Shown here in pieces: positions 36,365 to 45,423 of a stretch of DNA of 64,000 nt. The translations under genes and the position numbers were made by a program. The stretch spans positions 1 through 64,000 of the forward strand of contig JAUXTT010000010.1 in assembly GCA_030684395.1 (NCBI GenBank), given 5' to 3'. A model generated the notes under the pieces. It saw nothing but the letters and a program-made list of their open reading frames with translations, did no database searches and was not told the DNA's origin. This stretch comes from Bacteroidota bacterium (GTDB lineage Bacteria; Bacteroidota; Bacteroidia; B-17B0; Aurantibacillaceae). How positions within the stretch are numbered: position 1 is the first letter of the stretch; each line of letters opens with the position of its first letter.

Positions 36365-38440
36365 ATGATGAAAAGTTCAAATACAAACACATCACAACGA
36401 AACATAGTTTTTGGATTGTGCTTTCTTTTTTCAATCTCCTTAAATGCGCAAACAAACAATAAACAGTTTTTTGTAGAGGCTAAGAATGAAATAGAAGCCA
36501 TGTTAGACGGCAAACAGCCATTAGATTATGAAAAGGCTGTTTTTATAACTGAAAATGCATATCATGGAAATAAATACACCTATGTCGAGTTTAAGGAAGG
36601 AATAGACTTTATGCAAAAATACGTGCAAGGCATGACAGATTATTTTCTTATAGGGAACAATATTAAAACTAACAAAAATATATTAGTATCTAAAGATAGT
36701 GCCGCAGTTAATTGTAAAAATGCTGTATATAATTATTCTATTTTTAGCTTTATTACTGATTCATCTTTCTCATTTGTTGATAGCACCATGTATGTTCATG
36801 ATCCGTATACATATTCTAATAAAGACCCATTGGCAAGTAATACTTGGGAAAATTCGCAAGTATTATATCTTATTTCAGGCGAGAACCAAACAGGCAATTG
36901 CAATGCTTTAACATCTTTGTTCAAAATCCTATCGCTTCGTTTAAATTCTAATGCTAATATATGTACTACGCAGGGGCACATATTTATAACCCACCTGAAT
37001 GAAAATGGTATTAGTTTCAATGTAGAATTAGCCTCAAAAGCATTTCCTGGCACAGGCAGTATAGAAACTATTACGCATACAAGCGACGAAGCATCCCGTA
37101 ACGGAATTGCAATGCGAGAATTAGATTTGAAACAGTCTATTGGTCTTTGTTTAATTAATTTAGCAAAGGGCTATCAACACAAATTTAATTTGAAAGCAGA
37201 TAACTTTATGTTACAATGCGCCGAACTTGCTTTGAAATATGATAGTTTAAATCTTAATGCAATGCTTCTGAAAGTAGAGGTATTGGAAGAAATACTTTTA
37301 AGTCAAAATAAACCCTTTGAGCAAACTAAAAAGAGTAAAGAGTTTCTATCTTATCAGGAGTACATAAAAGGTTTGTATCAGTTAGGTTATAGAGAAATGC
37401 CTACTGATATGAAAAACCAAATTATAGCTGCAATAACAAAGGATTCGACTTATATTGCTTCAAATAAGGACAACACATATTATCCCTTTTTAAATATTGA
37501 CAAGGATTATAAACGAAGTGCGTCTTTATCCAATGGCTTGTTTGAGGAAGTGGATATAGTAAAACCACAAGAGAAGTATTTTAGAACTGTTTTTGATACA
37601 AAAACAAAAAAAATAATTGGGTTTGCTCCAGTTGAGAAGTTATACAAAGATTATTATTTTGATCCAGTGGCTTTTGCTTGGAATATTGATCCCTTCTTTG
37701 CTAAATATCCTTACCAAAGCCCATACGCGTTTGTTGGTAATTCACCAATTATGAATGTGGAATTTGACGGTAGAGATTATGGAGTATATGTAAACCATGA
37801 CACCAAGACTGTAATAATTAAAGCTACTTATTATACTCCCAAAGGAGATGCCAACTCTCATACTTCTGCGGTAGAAGCAACGCAATTTTGGAATGAGCAG
37901 AGTGGTAAATATCAATATAAAGTTGGAAAGGGTAGTGATGCGGTTTTTTATGATGTTAAGTTTGAACTTAACGTCATAGAAGTTGACGACCCCAAAACAG
38001 TAGCAAGCAACGACAGAGTTACTTTTGATGGTCAAGCTCCTAAAGTTACACCTGATGCTTCAAGTAATGTTTATCAGGTCTTACCTGATGCAGATAAAAG
38101 TTTTGCCAACAACAACGAAGGAGAAAACACAAGTGGTTATACAGCGCAAGGTGTAGTCGTTGCAGTTAAGGATTCTAAAAAAAGCACTAAAACAGGAGCG
38201 CACGAAATAGGTCATACGCTTGGATTAAAGCATTTCTTTAAGGGGATAATGACATCAGCCAGTAATGATCCTAACAGAACTGACAATACGAATCCAAGAA
38301 CAGTAAGAGGTATTTTTAAAAATGCTTTCAAGCATAAGGGAAGTGCCGGCATAGGAACGGTACATGAAGAAGGGACAGCTCCTAAAGAGGGTAATTTTTC
38401 AAAGGGTAAAATTGTTGATAAACCAGTCGTAAAACCATAG
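36365..38440 (+). CDS. Chimeric polymorphic-toxin-like protein: transglutaminase-like + Rhs-core junction + metzincin-like end
   Basis: 691 aa. After a signal peptide (VFGLCFLFSISLNA) comes a transglutaminase-like region homologous to the previous protein: YEKAVFITENAYHGNKYTYV, Cys about 179 (QTGNCNALTS), His about 204 (TQGHIFITHL), acid about 220. At about residues 432-470 is the Rhs-repeat-associated core signature (FDPVAFAWNIDPFFAKYPYQ, SPYAFVGNSPIMNVEFDG), which normally marks where a toxin tip begins. The tip contains HEIGHTLGLKH at about 613-623 and a Met-turn-like GIMTS (627-631), a metzincin zinc site. There are no YD repeats. It is most likely an exported effector with a protease tip. 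Confidence 0.75.
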   Translation: MMKSSNTNTSQRNIVFGLCFLFSISLNAQTNNKQFFVEAKNEIEAMLDGKQPLDYEKAVFITENAYHGNKYTYVEFKEGIDFMQKYVQGMTDYFLIGNNIKTNKNILVSKDSAAVNCKNAVYNYSIFSFITDSSFSFVDSTMYVHDPYTYSNKDPLASNTWENSQVLYLISGENQTGNCNALTSLFKILSLRLNSNANICTTQGHIFITHLNENGISFNVELASKAFPGTGSIETITHTSDEASRNGIAMRELDLKQSIGLCLINLAKGYQHKFNLKADNFMLQCAELALKYDSLNLNAMLLKVEVLEEILLSQNKPFEQTKKSKEFLSYQEYIKGLYQLGYREMPTDMKNQIIAAITKDSTYIASNKDNTYYPFLNIDKDYKRSASLSNGLFEEVDIVKPQEKYFRTVFDTKTKKIIGFAPVEKLYKDYYFDPVAFAWNIDPFFAKYPYQSPYAFVGNSPIMNVEFDGRDYGVYVNHDTKTVIIKATYYTPKGDANSHTSAVEATQFWNEQSGKYQYKVGKGSDAVFYDVKFELNVIEVDDPKTVASNDRVTFDGQAPKVTPDASSNVYQVLPDADKSFANNNEGENTSGYTAQGVVVAVKDSKKSTKTGAHEIGHTLGLKHFFKGIMTSASNDPNRTDNTNPRTVRGIFKNAFKHKGSAGIGTVHEEGTAPKEGNFSKGKIVDKPVVKP

Positions 38441-38445
38441 TGAAT

Positions 38446-38856
38446 ATGAAACCACAAAAACATATGGGAGTATTTTTTTTATTAGTATGTGTTTATCTCA
38501 CAGTAGGTTTTAAAACAAATTGTGAACTGAAAAACAAGGGCTATTACAAATTAAATATTGAAAGTGATCCTTTAAATAATGCAACTGATAGCGTTATTGT
38601 ATCAGGGAAAATATTTGACTTGAAAACAAAGGAACCTTTGGCGGCTATTCTTACAGCAAAAGACACTAAAATTGGATGTGTTGCAAACCAAAATGGTTAT
38701 TTTGAAAAAAAAATTAAAATAGGTACTTACAACTTCATTTTTTCTTTTGTTGGAAATACTACTCTAACAACAAAAAAAATCAAATTGAAAAAAGGGGTTA
38801 AATACAATTTTGATGTTTATTTAGATAGCCAAATTATATACTCGAAAGATCATTAA
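38446..38856 (+). CDS. Carboxypeptidase-regulatory-like domain protein, possible immunity or accessory
   Basis: 136 aa from the ATG at 38446 (a GTG at 38440 overlaps the toxin stop). It has an N-terminal hydrophobic signal (MGVFFLLVCVYLTVGF), then one CarboxypepD_reg-like beta-sandwich: VSGKIFDLKTKEPLAAILTA, GCVANQNGYFEKKI, YNFIFSFVGNTTL. Such domains are part of TonB-dependent receptors and surface proteins in this phylum. Its place just after the toxin suggests an immunity role, but this is by position only. Confidence 0.65.
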   Translation: MKPQKHMGVFFLLVCVYLTVGFKTNCELKNKGYYKLNIESDPLNNATDSVIVSGKIFDLKTKEPLAAILTAKDTKIGCVANQNGYFEKKIKIGTYNFIFSFVGNTTLTTKKIKLKKGVKYNFDVYLDSQIIYSKDH

Positions 38857-38866
38857 AATTAGAAGA

Positions 38867-38914
38867 ATGAGTTTGCTTTCAATTTTGGACAAAGGTTTAA
38901 AAGCCATGTATTAG
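38867..38914 (+). pseudogene. Truncated duplicate of the start of the 39508 nuclease gene
   Basis: An ATG frame MSLLSILDKGLKAMY ends in TAG after 15 codons. It matches the start of the 168-aa gene (MSLFSILGKGLKAMY) with 2 differences and shares the DNA around it. It is a remnant of duplication or module replacement. Confidence 0.75.
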
Positions 38915-38984
38915 AAGGATATTATGCCTGATTACTTAAACAGTGGGAAAAATTGATAACGCAATTACACAAAAAAAATGGAAA

Positions 38985-39431
38985 ATGAAAATAAAGCATT
39001 TAATGATAATCCCCGTTTTCTTTGTTTTTATTTCCTTTACGAGTAAGGAATTATCTTTTATAGTTTCCTTTGAAAAAAACTCGGCAAGGCTGAATAATAA
39101 ATCATTTGGAAAAATTTCTGAATTAAAAAAAACTACTCCCCTGATAAAGAAGGATAAATCTGCCTTTTTATTGCTTGTAAACCACACTTCATATAATGAG
39201 CTGAAAAAATACCCTTTGCTTGGGCTGCAAAGAGCAAAAGCAATTATAGACTATCTTGAAAAAACTGATTCGATACCAAGAAGTAAGTTTCATATTATTG
39301 ATAGAATAAATAAGGAAAATGTAAGCTATGTTCCAAATAATTCGGGAATTGAAATTATAATGGGTAATTCAAATGTACTTTTAGATTCGCTTCCAAAGTC
39401 TTATGAAGACATTGATAGTATTGGTAATTAG
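38985..39431 (+). CDS. Secreted OmpA-like domain fragment protein
   Basis: 148 aa from the ATG at 38985 (a GTG at 38943 would add 14 residues). A hydrophobic signal (IKHLMIIPVFFVFISFTS) is followed by a degenerate OmpA-C-like segment: FLLLVNHTSYNELKKYPLLG, LQRAKAIIDYLEKTDSI and GIEIIM. The peptidoglycan-binding residues typical of OmpA (NxxLSxxRA) are only partly present (LGLQRAKAI). The role is unknown; it may be an envelope immunity protein for the toxin. Confidence 0.6.
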   Translation: MKIKHLMIIPVFFVFISFTSKELSFIVSFEKNSARLNNKSFGKISELKKTTPLIKKDKSAFLLLVNHTSYNELKKYPLLGLQRAKAIIDYLEKTDSIPRSKFHIIDRINKENVSYVPNNSGIEIIMGNSNVLLDSLPKSYEDIDSIGN

Positions 39432-39507
39432 CACTAGCAATGAAATTATTGTATTAAAAATATTGCTTGGAAATAGAGTATATTGATTAATAATTAAAAA
39501 TAGAGCT

Positions 39508-40014
39508 ATGAGTTTGTTCTCGATTTTAGGAAAGGGATTAAAAGCTATGTATCAGGAGGCGACTACCCCTGAATCATTTAAAACAGGGGAGAAGTTTGAA
39601 GATTATGTGAGAAATGAATTGTTTATTGATAAGTACTATGACTTAATAGAAAGAACACATAACTATGACACAAATAAAAAGGACTTTGTCGAAGCCACCT
39701 TAAAGCCTGATTTTAAATTTAGAGATAGGTTAACTAAAAAGGAATTTTATGTTGAGGCTAAATTTAGAGCTTCAGCTTACAATGGGAAAATAATTTGGTG
39801 TAGTGATAGTCAAATGCAACGATATAGAAATTATCATAGAAACACACCGGTATTTGTCATTTTAGGAATGGGTGAAAACCCTAAAGATCCAGGTTTCCTG
39901 GCATTGATGTCATTGCCTAATGCAAAATACACCGGACTTTTCCCCTCTTATGTAAAGGGCTTTGAAATTAAAACATTGAAACCAATAGCATCGAAAACAC
40001 TTTGGAGTAAATAA
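39508..40014 (+). CDS. PD-(D/E)XK nuclease-like protein
   Basis: 168 aa, cytoplasmic. The central segment LKPDFKFRDRLTKKEFYVEAK has the pattern of the PD-(D/E)XK fold: Asp in KPDFKF, then EAK 14 residues later (YVEAKFR), with a preceding helix containing GEKFEDYVRNELF. A C-terminal strand-helix completes a short restriction-endonuclease-like fold. It lies 22 bp upstream of the PHP-ATPase gene and is probably co-transcribed with it. A short remnant of its 5' end is found at 38867. Confidence 0.7.
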   Translation: MSLFSILGKGLKAMYQEATTPESFKTGEKFEDYVRNELFIDKYYDLIERTHNYDTNKKDFVEATLKPDFKFRDRLTKKEFYVEAKFRASAYNGKIIWCSDSQMQRYRNYHRNTPVFVILGMGENPKDPGFLALMSLPNAKYTGLFPSYVKGFEIKTLKPIASKTLWSK

Positions 40015-40036
40015 TCAAAAATAAAAACATTAGATT

Positions 40037-43000
40037 ATGAATGATAAACGCGGGTCAAAATGGAGAAAATGGGATTTACACGTTCACACCCCGGCATCTC
40101 TTGTTCAGAATTTTAAACATAAGGAAAACGAAGATATTTGGGAAACATACATTAAAGATTTGGAAAACTTGCCCGCAGAATTTCAAGTTCTTGGTATTAA
40201 TGATTATATATTTATTGATGGATATAAAAAGGTATTAGAGTATAAAGCGAAAGGTAGGCTTCAAAATATTCAGCTAATATTGCCTGTAATTGAATTTAGA
40301 ATAAGGAAGTTTGCGGGGCACAAACAATTTAAACGTATTAATCTTCATGTTGTATTTTCTGACGAAGTAAGTGCAGATACTATACAAGCGCAGTTTTTGA
40401 ATGGATTAAGTGCTAAATACAAACTCACTACTGGGCTAAATTCAACGATTAGTTGGGGAGGGATGATTACACCTGAAAGTTTATCCGATCTTGGTAAAAC
40501 TATAAAGGCAAGTGTGCCAGCCGAAGAATTAAAGCACTTTGGCACAGACCTTGAAGAAGGCTTTAGTAATTTGAATTGTGATGAAGATGAAATTATTTCG
40601 TTTTTAGAAAATTCAACTTATTTTAAAGGGAAATATTTATTAGCTATTGGTAAAACGGAATGGGACGCATTGTCTTGGAATGATAATAGTGTTGCAGAAA
40701 AAAAAGATGTTATTAGTAAATGTGATTTGGTTTTTACATCTGCTGAAAGCATTGAAGCATATAACAAAGCTAAAGAAAAACTGAAAGAACAGAATGTAAA
40801 CGATCTTCTACTTGATTGTAGTGATGCTCACCAAAATTCGGATTCTACTACTAAAGATAGAATTGGAAAATGTTTTACTTGGATAAAAGCTGATCCGTCA
40901 TTTGAAGGATTAAGGCAAATTATTCACGAACGGGATAGAATTTTTATTGGAGAAATTCCACCCTTACTTATTCGAATTAACGGAACTCCGACTAAATTTA
41001 TAGATAAGTTGGAAATTAAAAAGAAGCAAAATTCTTCTTTGAGTGAATCTTGGTTCGATGGATTAAATATTTCTCTCAATGGCGGTCTTGTGGCTATTAT
41101 TGGTAATAAAGGAAACGGAAAGAGTGCCATAGCCGATATAATTGGTTTATGTGGCAATACTCATAATGCAGACAACTTTTCTTTTTTAAATTCAGATAAA
41201 TTCAAAAAAAAGAAGCCTACTAATAAGGCGCAAGAATTTGAAGCTACAATTACATGGAGAAATGGAACTACTGATTTAAAACTTCTTAGTGACGATGTAG
41301 ATAAAAATTTAACTGAAAAGGTCAAATATATTCCACAGAACTTTCTTGAAACCCTTTGTTCGGTTGAAGACGGAGACGATTTTGAAAAAGAACTCCGAAA
41401 AATTATTTTTTCTCACACTCCACAAAGCGAAAGAATTGGGGCTAACTCTTTAGATGAATTAATCAAAAATAAGAGTGAAGTTATTGAGCTGGACATAAAT
41501 ATTATCAAAAATGAAATAGTTATCCTAAATGTAAAGATTTCAGATATTGAAGCACGACGCAACCCTGATTATAGAAAAACTATTCAGGATTCATACGAAC
41601 AAAAGAAAGTTGAACTTGAAGCGCATGAAAAAATTAAGCCTACTGCTGTCCCACCACCTGGAAATAATGACTCCCAACAAGCAATCAACAAGCAAATTCA
41701 TGAATTGCGTGAAAAAATAGACAATCTTGAAAAAATTATTCTACAAAAGAACCAAGAGAAGTTGGAACTTAATGTTTCTATTAATGAACTAACGAAAGCG
41801 AACCAAGCCTTAGTTAGCGTGTCTTCTCAACTTAATGTTTTTATTGAAGGGCAAAAACCTATATATGAGAAATATCAAATTGATCCTCTTATCGTTTTTA
41901 CCCACCAAATAAATGCTGAACCAATAACAACAAAGTTAAAGGAGAAGCAAACTCAATTAGATGCAATAAATATTTTGCTGAACCCATCTGAAACATCGCT
42001 TTCATCTCAAATTCTAAGTCTGCAAACTCAAATAAATAGTCTCAAAGAGCAATTGGATGCTCCATCAAAAAAGCACCAACAGTATTTAAGCGCATTAAAA
42101 ATTTGGGAATCTACAAAAGCTAATATTATAGGTGATAAGTTGACTGAAGGATCTCTTACATATTTTGTAGAAGTTCTAAGGTATGTAGACAACGATTTAC
42201 CCAAAGAATTTGAGACGGCTAAAGAAACACGAAAAAAACTTGTCGAAAGTTTATATGAAAAGAAAAACGAAATAATTGATTTATACCGCGTTTTATTTAA
42301 ACCTGTTACAGACTTTATAGGTATGGATCAGCACCTAACGGATAATTATCAAATAAAACTCGATGTGTCTTTTCAACTTAACGGGTTTATGGAAAAATTC
42401 TTCGATCATATTAGTGTTGGTGCAAAAGGTAGTTTTATTGGAAAAGAGGAGGGGTACAAAAGACTACAGCAAATTATAGAAGTTGCCGATCTTAATACGA
42501 AAGAGGGATTTGTTTTATTTATTCAGGAGGTGGTAAGTAATATTTTCAGGGATAAAAGACCAGATCAGAAAGATGAACCCCGAAGTCTTCGAGATCAATT
42601 AAAGAAGGGTTATGCGCCTGTGGATTTTTATAGTTTCCTGTTCTCACTGGACTATCTAACCCCTGCTTATAGATTAAAACTCGGGGATAAAGACTTATCT
42701 GAACTTTCACCTGGAGAAAGAGGGGCTTTGTTATTAATATTTTATCTATTATTAGATAATGATGACATACCCCTAATTATTGACCAACCGGAAGAAAATC
42801 TTGATAATCAAAGTGTATATACTATACTTGTAAAATTCATAAAGCAAGTGAAGGATCAGCGTCAAATTATTATTGTGACGCATAACCCAAATTTAGCGGT
42901 TGTTTGCGATGCTGAACAAATAATTCATATCAAAATAGCTAAAGAAGATGGAAATAAAGTAAGTTACTTAACAGGTGCGATTGAGAATCCTGATATAAAT

Positions 43001-43081
43001 AAGAGTGTCGTTGAAATTTTGGAGGGCACTTTTCCGGCTTTTGATAACAGAACTGAAAAGTATAGAGTTACAAAAAGGTAA
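40037..43081 (+). CDS. PHP-domain SMC-like ATPase (TrlF/ppl type), probable antiphage gene
   Basis: 1,014 aa. The N-terminus is a PHP domain (WDLHVHTPAS, His15 and His17; a second motif LLDCSDAH near residue 260). Residues about 350-365 hold a Walker A (AIIGNKGNGKSAIADIIG). A long coiled coil follows (EKIDNLEKIILQKNQEKLEL), then an ABC signature (ELSPGERGALLLI, about 889), a Walker B (PLIIDQPEENLDN, about 912) and a switch His (IVTHNPNLAV). This is the TrlF-family build; the single-gene 'ppl' defence system is a known antiphage PHP-ATPase of the same kind. The nuclease upstream could be a partner. Confidence 0.85.
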   Translation: MNDKRGSKWRKWDLHVHTPASLVQNFKHKENEDIWETYIKDLENLPAEFQVLGINDYIFIDGYKKVLEYKAKGRLQNIQLILPVIEFRIRKFAGHKQFKRINLHVVFSDEVSADTIQAQFLNGLSAKYKLTTGLNSTISWGGMITPESLSDLGKTIKASVPAEELKHFGTDLEEGFSNLNCDEDEIISFLENSTYFKGKYLLAIGKTEWDALSWNDNSVAEKKDVISKCDLVFTSAESIEAYNKAKEKLKEQNVNDLLLDCSDAHQNSDSTTKDRIGKCFTWIKADPSFEGLRQIIHERDRIFIGEIPPLLIRINGTPTKFIDKLEIKKKQNSSLSESWFDGLNISLNGGLVAIIGNKGNGKSAIADIIGLCGNTHNADNFSFLNSDKFKKKKPTNKAQEFEATITWRNGTTDLKLLSDDVDKNLTEKVKYIPQNFLETLCSVEDGDDFEKELRKIIFSHTPQSERIGANSLDELIKNKSEVIELDINIIKNEIVILNVKISDIEARRNPDYRKTIQDSYEQKKVELEAHEKIKPTAVPPPGNNDSQQAINKQIHELREKIDNLEKIILQKNQEKLELNVSINELTKANQALVSVSSQLNVFIEGQKPIYEKYQIDPLIVFTHQINAEPITTKLKEKQTQLDAINILLNPSETSLSSQILSLQTQINSLKEQLDAPSKKHQQYLSALKIWESTKANIIGDKLTEGSLTYFVEVLRYVDNDLPKEFETAKETRKKLVESLYEKKNEIIDLYRVLFKPVTDFIGMDQHLTDNYQIKLDVSFQLNGFMEKFFDHISVGAKGSFIGKEEGYKRLQQIIEVADLNTKEGFVLFIQEVVSNIFRDKRPDQKDEPRSLRDQLKKGYAPVDFYSFLFSLDYLTPAYRLKLGDKDLSELSPGERGALLLIFYLLLDNDDIPLIIDQPEENLDNQSVYTILVKFIKQVKDQRQIIIVTHNPNLAVVCDAEQIIHIKIAKEDGNKVSYLTGAIENPDINKSVVEILEGTFPAFDNRTEKYRVTKR

Positions 43082-43105
43082 TTGCTTTGTAATTTACACC
43101 CAGCT

Positions 43106-43588
43106 TCATTCTAACATGTGTAAACATCCATGTTTCTCAAATATTGTTTGCAATTCAATAAGTGAGCTTTCACCAAAACCCTTGAGATTTCTTAGATCAT
43201 GTGTACGATGATGATGGGTTATGTCCCACGTATACTTAATATCCACGCTCCTAAGTATATTGTAAAGACGTTTGGATATTCCCAATCTTCTTATTGGAAG
43301 ATTTAAAAAATGCTTTTTAGAGAGCACATATAATTCAGCCTTAGTTTCTATCTCATAGCAGAGTTTCAAAAATTTCTTAATTTTTTTGAGACTATTTTTT
43401 ATTCGAGCTAAACAAGTTCTGTAACTTATTTTCAGACGAATTCTTGTTTGTTCTATATTGAGTGTTTCGTAATAATGGCAAAATGCCACGAACTCTCTTG
43501 GCGTTAAAATCTGTTTTAGCCAAGTTTGCCAATCGTTTAACTCATCAAGAGGGGTGATCGGTTGTTTTGGCGTTACTTGTTTTTTCAT
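43106..43588 (-). CDS. Sigma4-like HTH fused to an alphaCTD-like helix-hairpin-helix
   Basis: 160 aa. The first half (LTPREFVAFCHYYETLNIEQ, TRIRLKISYRTCLARIKNSL) resembles a sigma region 4 or LuxR-type HTH. The second half (PIRRLGISKRLYNILRSVDI, then THDLRNLKGFGESSLIELQT) matches the helix-hairpin-helix pattern of the RNA polymerase alpha C-terminal domain. It probably binds DNA or polymerase as a regulator. It converges with the PHP-ATPase gene and is 53 bp downstream of the MNT-HEPN gene. Confidence 0.7.
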   Translation of the reverse strand: MKKQVTPKQPITPLDELNDWQTWLKQILTPREFVAFCHYYETLNIEQTRIRLKISYRTCLARIKNSLKKIKKFLKLCYEIETKAELYVLSKKHFLNLPIRRLGISKRLYNILRSVDIKYTWDITHHHRTHDLRNLKGFGESSLIELQTIFEKHGCLHMLE

Positions 43589-43640
43589 TGTGATTGATTT
43601 TTAAGATTAAGTAACCCGCTTAATCAATCCACCCGAAAAT

Positions 43641-44516
43641 TTATATAGTAAAGCTCCTTATTTTCTCTCCGCAAATTTCTTCTGTAAACTTACGCAATAA
43701 TTGCACACGTTCACTTAGGTAATCCAAATCGTCTTTTGAAATTTTATAATCCATATTATAACGTGCCTCAACGTATGCCTTTTTGAGCAACATAAAACGT
43801 TGGCGTTCCTGTATAGTTTGTCGGGGAAACACTTTTCCAAATTCAATATTACAGGCTTTTGCTAACTTCCCTAATATTTCAAGATCATGTGTTTTTGGTT
43901 TGTAGCCTGTAAAAACTAATTGAATTGCCCCGTAATATCTCTCAGCAGCTTGATGCAAATTAAAAGCTGCTGTTTTATTTTTTTCAATGTTTAATTCAGA
44001 TTTTGCAATTCTAAAAAAATCATCGGCACTTTCAAACCAACCATTAAAATCCAGTTTTGCTTTTTCCTGAACTTCTGCCGGACTCATTTCCCGTTTATCG
44101 TCTAATTGGTATCGGTTAGTAGTAAACAGTAAAACGCCTTCCTTCTTAATATCCCCAAAAAAGTAATTACCTTCCCTCAACTCTTGGTTTACGAACTCAA
44201 TACCGTGAAAAATAGGATTAACGGGAGTTGGCAAATTTAATTCTTCCAGTTTGCCGGTTACCGATTGAATAAAAGTATCTGCGTTTGCTTGGGAATTTTT
44301 GCTTACTACTATTAACAGATCGTAGTCTGATTTGTATTCGTAGGTAATGCCTTTTTCGACGTATTTATCTTCCACCCAATTACCCCGTGCGTATGACCCA
44401 AATAGGACAATCATTTCAATTTCCCCGTATCTTGGTATCAAAGCACTTACAATAGCCTTTAGTTCGGCTTGCTTATTTTCGGGTAGATGTGTTAAATTGG
44501 TATTCATCGCAGCCAT
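43641..44516 (-). CDS. MNT-HEPN fusion protein (nucleotidyltransferase plus HEPN)
   Basis: 291 aa. The N-terminal domain is a minimal nucleotidyltransferase (MIVLFGSYARGNW ... SDYDLLIVV, the GS-x-x-x-D-x-D pattern). The C-terminal 130 residues are HEPN-like helices (FNLHQAAERYYGAIQLVFTG, KTHDLEILGKLAKAC). MNT and HEPN usually form separate antitoxin and toxin genes; here they are one polypeptide, as in some cyanobacterial and Bacteroidota proteins. The HEPN RxxxxxH RNase motif is not evident, so it may be a regulatory or nucleotide-binding version. The start may be 44507. Confidence 0.8.
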   Translation of the reverse strand: MAAMNTNLTHLPENKQAELKAIVSALIPRYGEIEMIVLFGSYARGNWVEDKYVEKGITYEYKSDYDLLIVVSKNSQANADTFIQSVTGKLEELNLPTPVNPIFHGIEFVNQELREGNYFFGDIKKEGVLLFTTNRYQLDDKREMSPAEVQEKAKLDFNGWFESADDFFRIAKSELNIEKNKTAAFNLHQAAERYYGAIQLVFTGYKPKTHDLEILGKLAKACNIEFGKVFPRQTIQERQRFMLLKKAYVEARYNMDYKISKDDLDYLSERVQLLRKFTEEICGEKIRSFTI

Positions 44517-44916
44517 AAATATACCTTTTTTGACTTATTGTGGCAAATCTCTTGTTTTTTTAATACTCGTAATTAAAATTCGACAAATCTAATATTATCA
44601 ATTTTAGCCAAATCCACATTTATTTGGTTCGGAACTGCTATCCTTTGGGGTACAAAATAGGAAAACCCTTGGTAAAGCTTATTTATCAAGGGTTTTTTGT
44701 TTGACAAATTTTTAGTAAAATAACAAAACAAGTTGTTTCCAATAAGTTACGCGTTCGAGTCTGCTAACTGAGTGCATTGATTTTGTTATTTTTACTCTGA
44801 ATTAGCGGATGCAAACGAAAACAAATACTTACAAAACGGTTTTGTAGCTCCTATCTGCTAAGTTATAGGGCATTTTATAAAGACAACAAAATCGACAACG
44901 AGAGAATAAAAAAAGT
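44517..44916. other. Non-coding region with repeat-B-like spacer
   Basis: No ORF. It holds a repeat-B-like segment (about 44606-44661, with GGGGTAC), the stem-loop at 44662-44699, and a GCGTTCGAGTCTGC (44751-44764) that shares GTTCGAGTC with the T arm of tRNA-Leu. Confidence 0.5.
44662..44699 (+). terminator. Stem-loop terminator of spacer B, copy 1
   Basis: AAAACCCTTG pairs with CAAGGGTTTT around GTAAAGCTTATTTAT, followed by TT. Almost the same stem-loop recurs at 51281-51317. Confidence 0.75.
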
Positions 44917-45330
44917 ATGACAGGATTTAAATTAACGACATCGGACAATCAAGAAATAAGATTTGAATTTTACATAGACACTGCACCTGTGACATCAAAA
45001 GCGTTTGTTGACATATTGCCATTTACAAGGACTTTTCATCACGCAAGGGTTTCTGGACAAGAAATTTGGATTGACAATGTTCCAAAAATTGACATCATTC
45101 AAGAGAACGCGTCAGTATTCACCGAACCAGGCGAAGTTGTATTTGGTCCGACAAAGCCCATCAGAACAAAGACTGCAAACTGTTTTGGAATTTATTATGG
45201 TGACGGTAAAGGACTGGACGCTTGCAACATTTTCGCAAGGGTAATCGAAAGTGACAAACAAAAATTGATAGATCTTGGAAATAGTATTTGGAAAAATGGG
45301 TCACAAGATTTGACAATTTCAGTAATCTAA
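44917..45330 (+). CDS. DUF3830 / cyclophilin-like protein
   Basis: 137 aa. It has the DUF3830-type small barrel, akin to cyclophilins: TSDNQEIRFEFYIDTAPVTS, then FHHARVSGQEIWIDN, EPGEVVFGP and CFGIYYGDGKGLDACNIFAR. The canonical cyclophilin catalytic Arg is not obvious, so it is probably a binding protein rather than a prolyl isomerase. It lies 93 bp upstream of the Crp/Fnr gene. Confidence 0.8.
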   Translation: MTGFKLTTSDNQEIRFEFYIDTAPVTSKAFVDILPFTRTFHHARVSGQEIWIDNVPKIDIIQENASVFTEPGEVVFGPTKPIRTKTANCFGIYYGDGKGLDACNIFARVIESDKQKLIDLGNSIWKNGSQDLTISVI

Positions 45331-45423
45331 ATATCAAAATGACCAGCAACGCAACGACAGAAAGAAAAACGCCCTATAACAGCAAATAAACGATAGCGGT
45401 CACCGTAAAACAACACCCAACAA

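Noticed and set aside
44750-44765. GTTCGAGTC as right attachment site of the island
   Set aside because: Only 9 bp shared with tRNA-Leu and similar fragments occur at 47.3 kb; too short to call.
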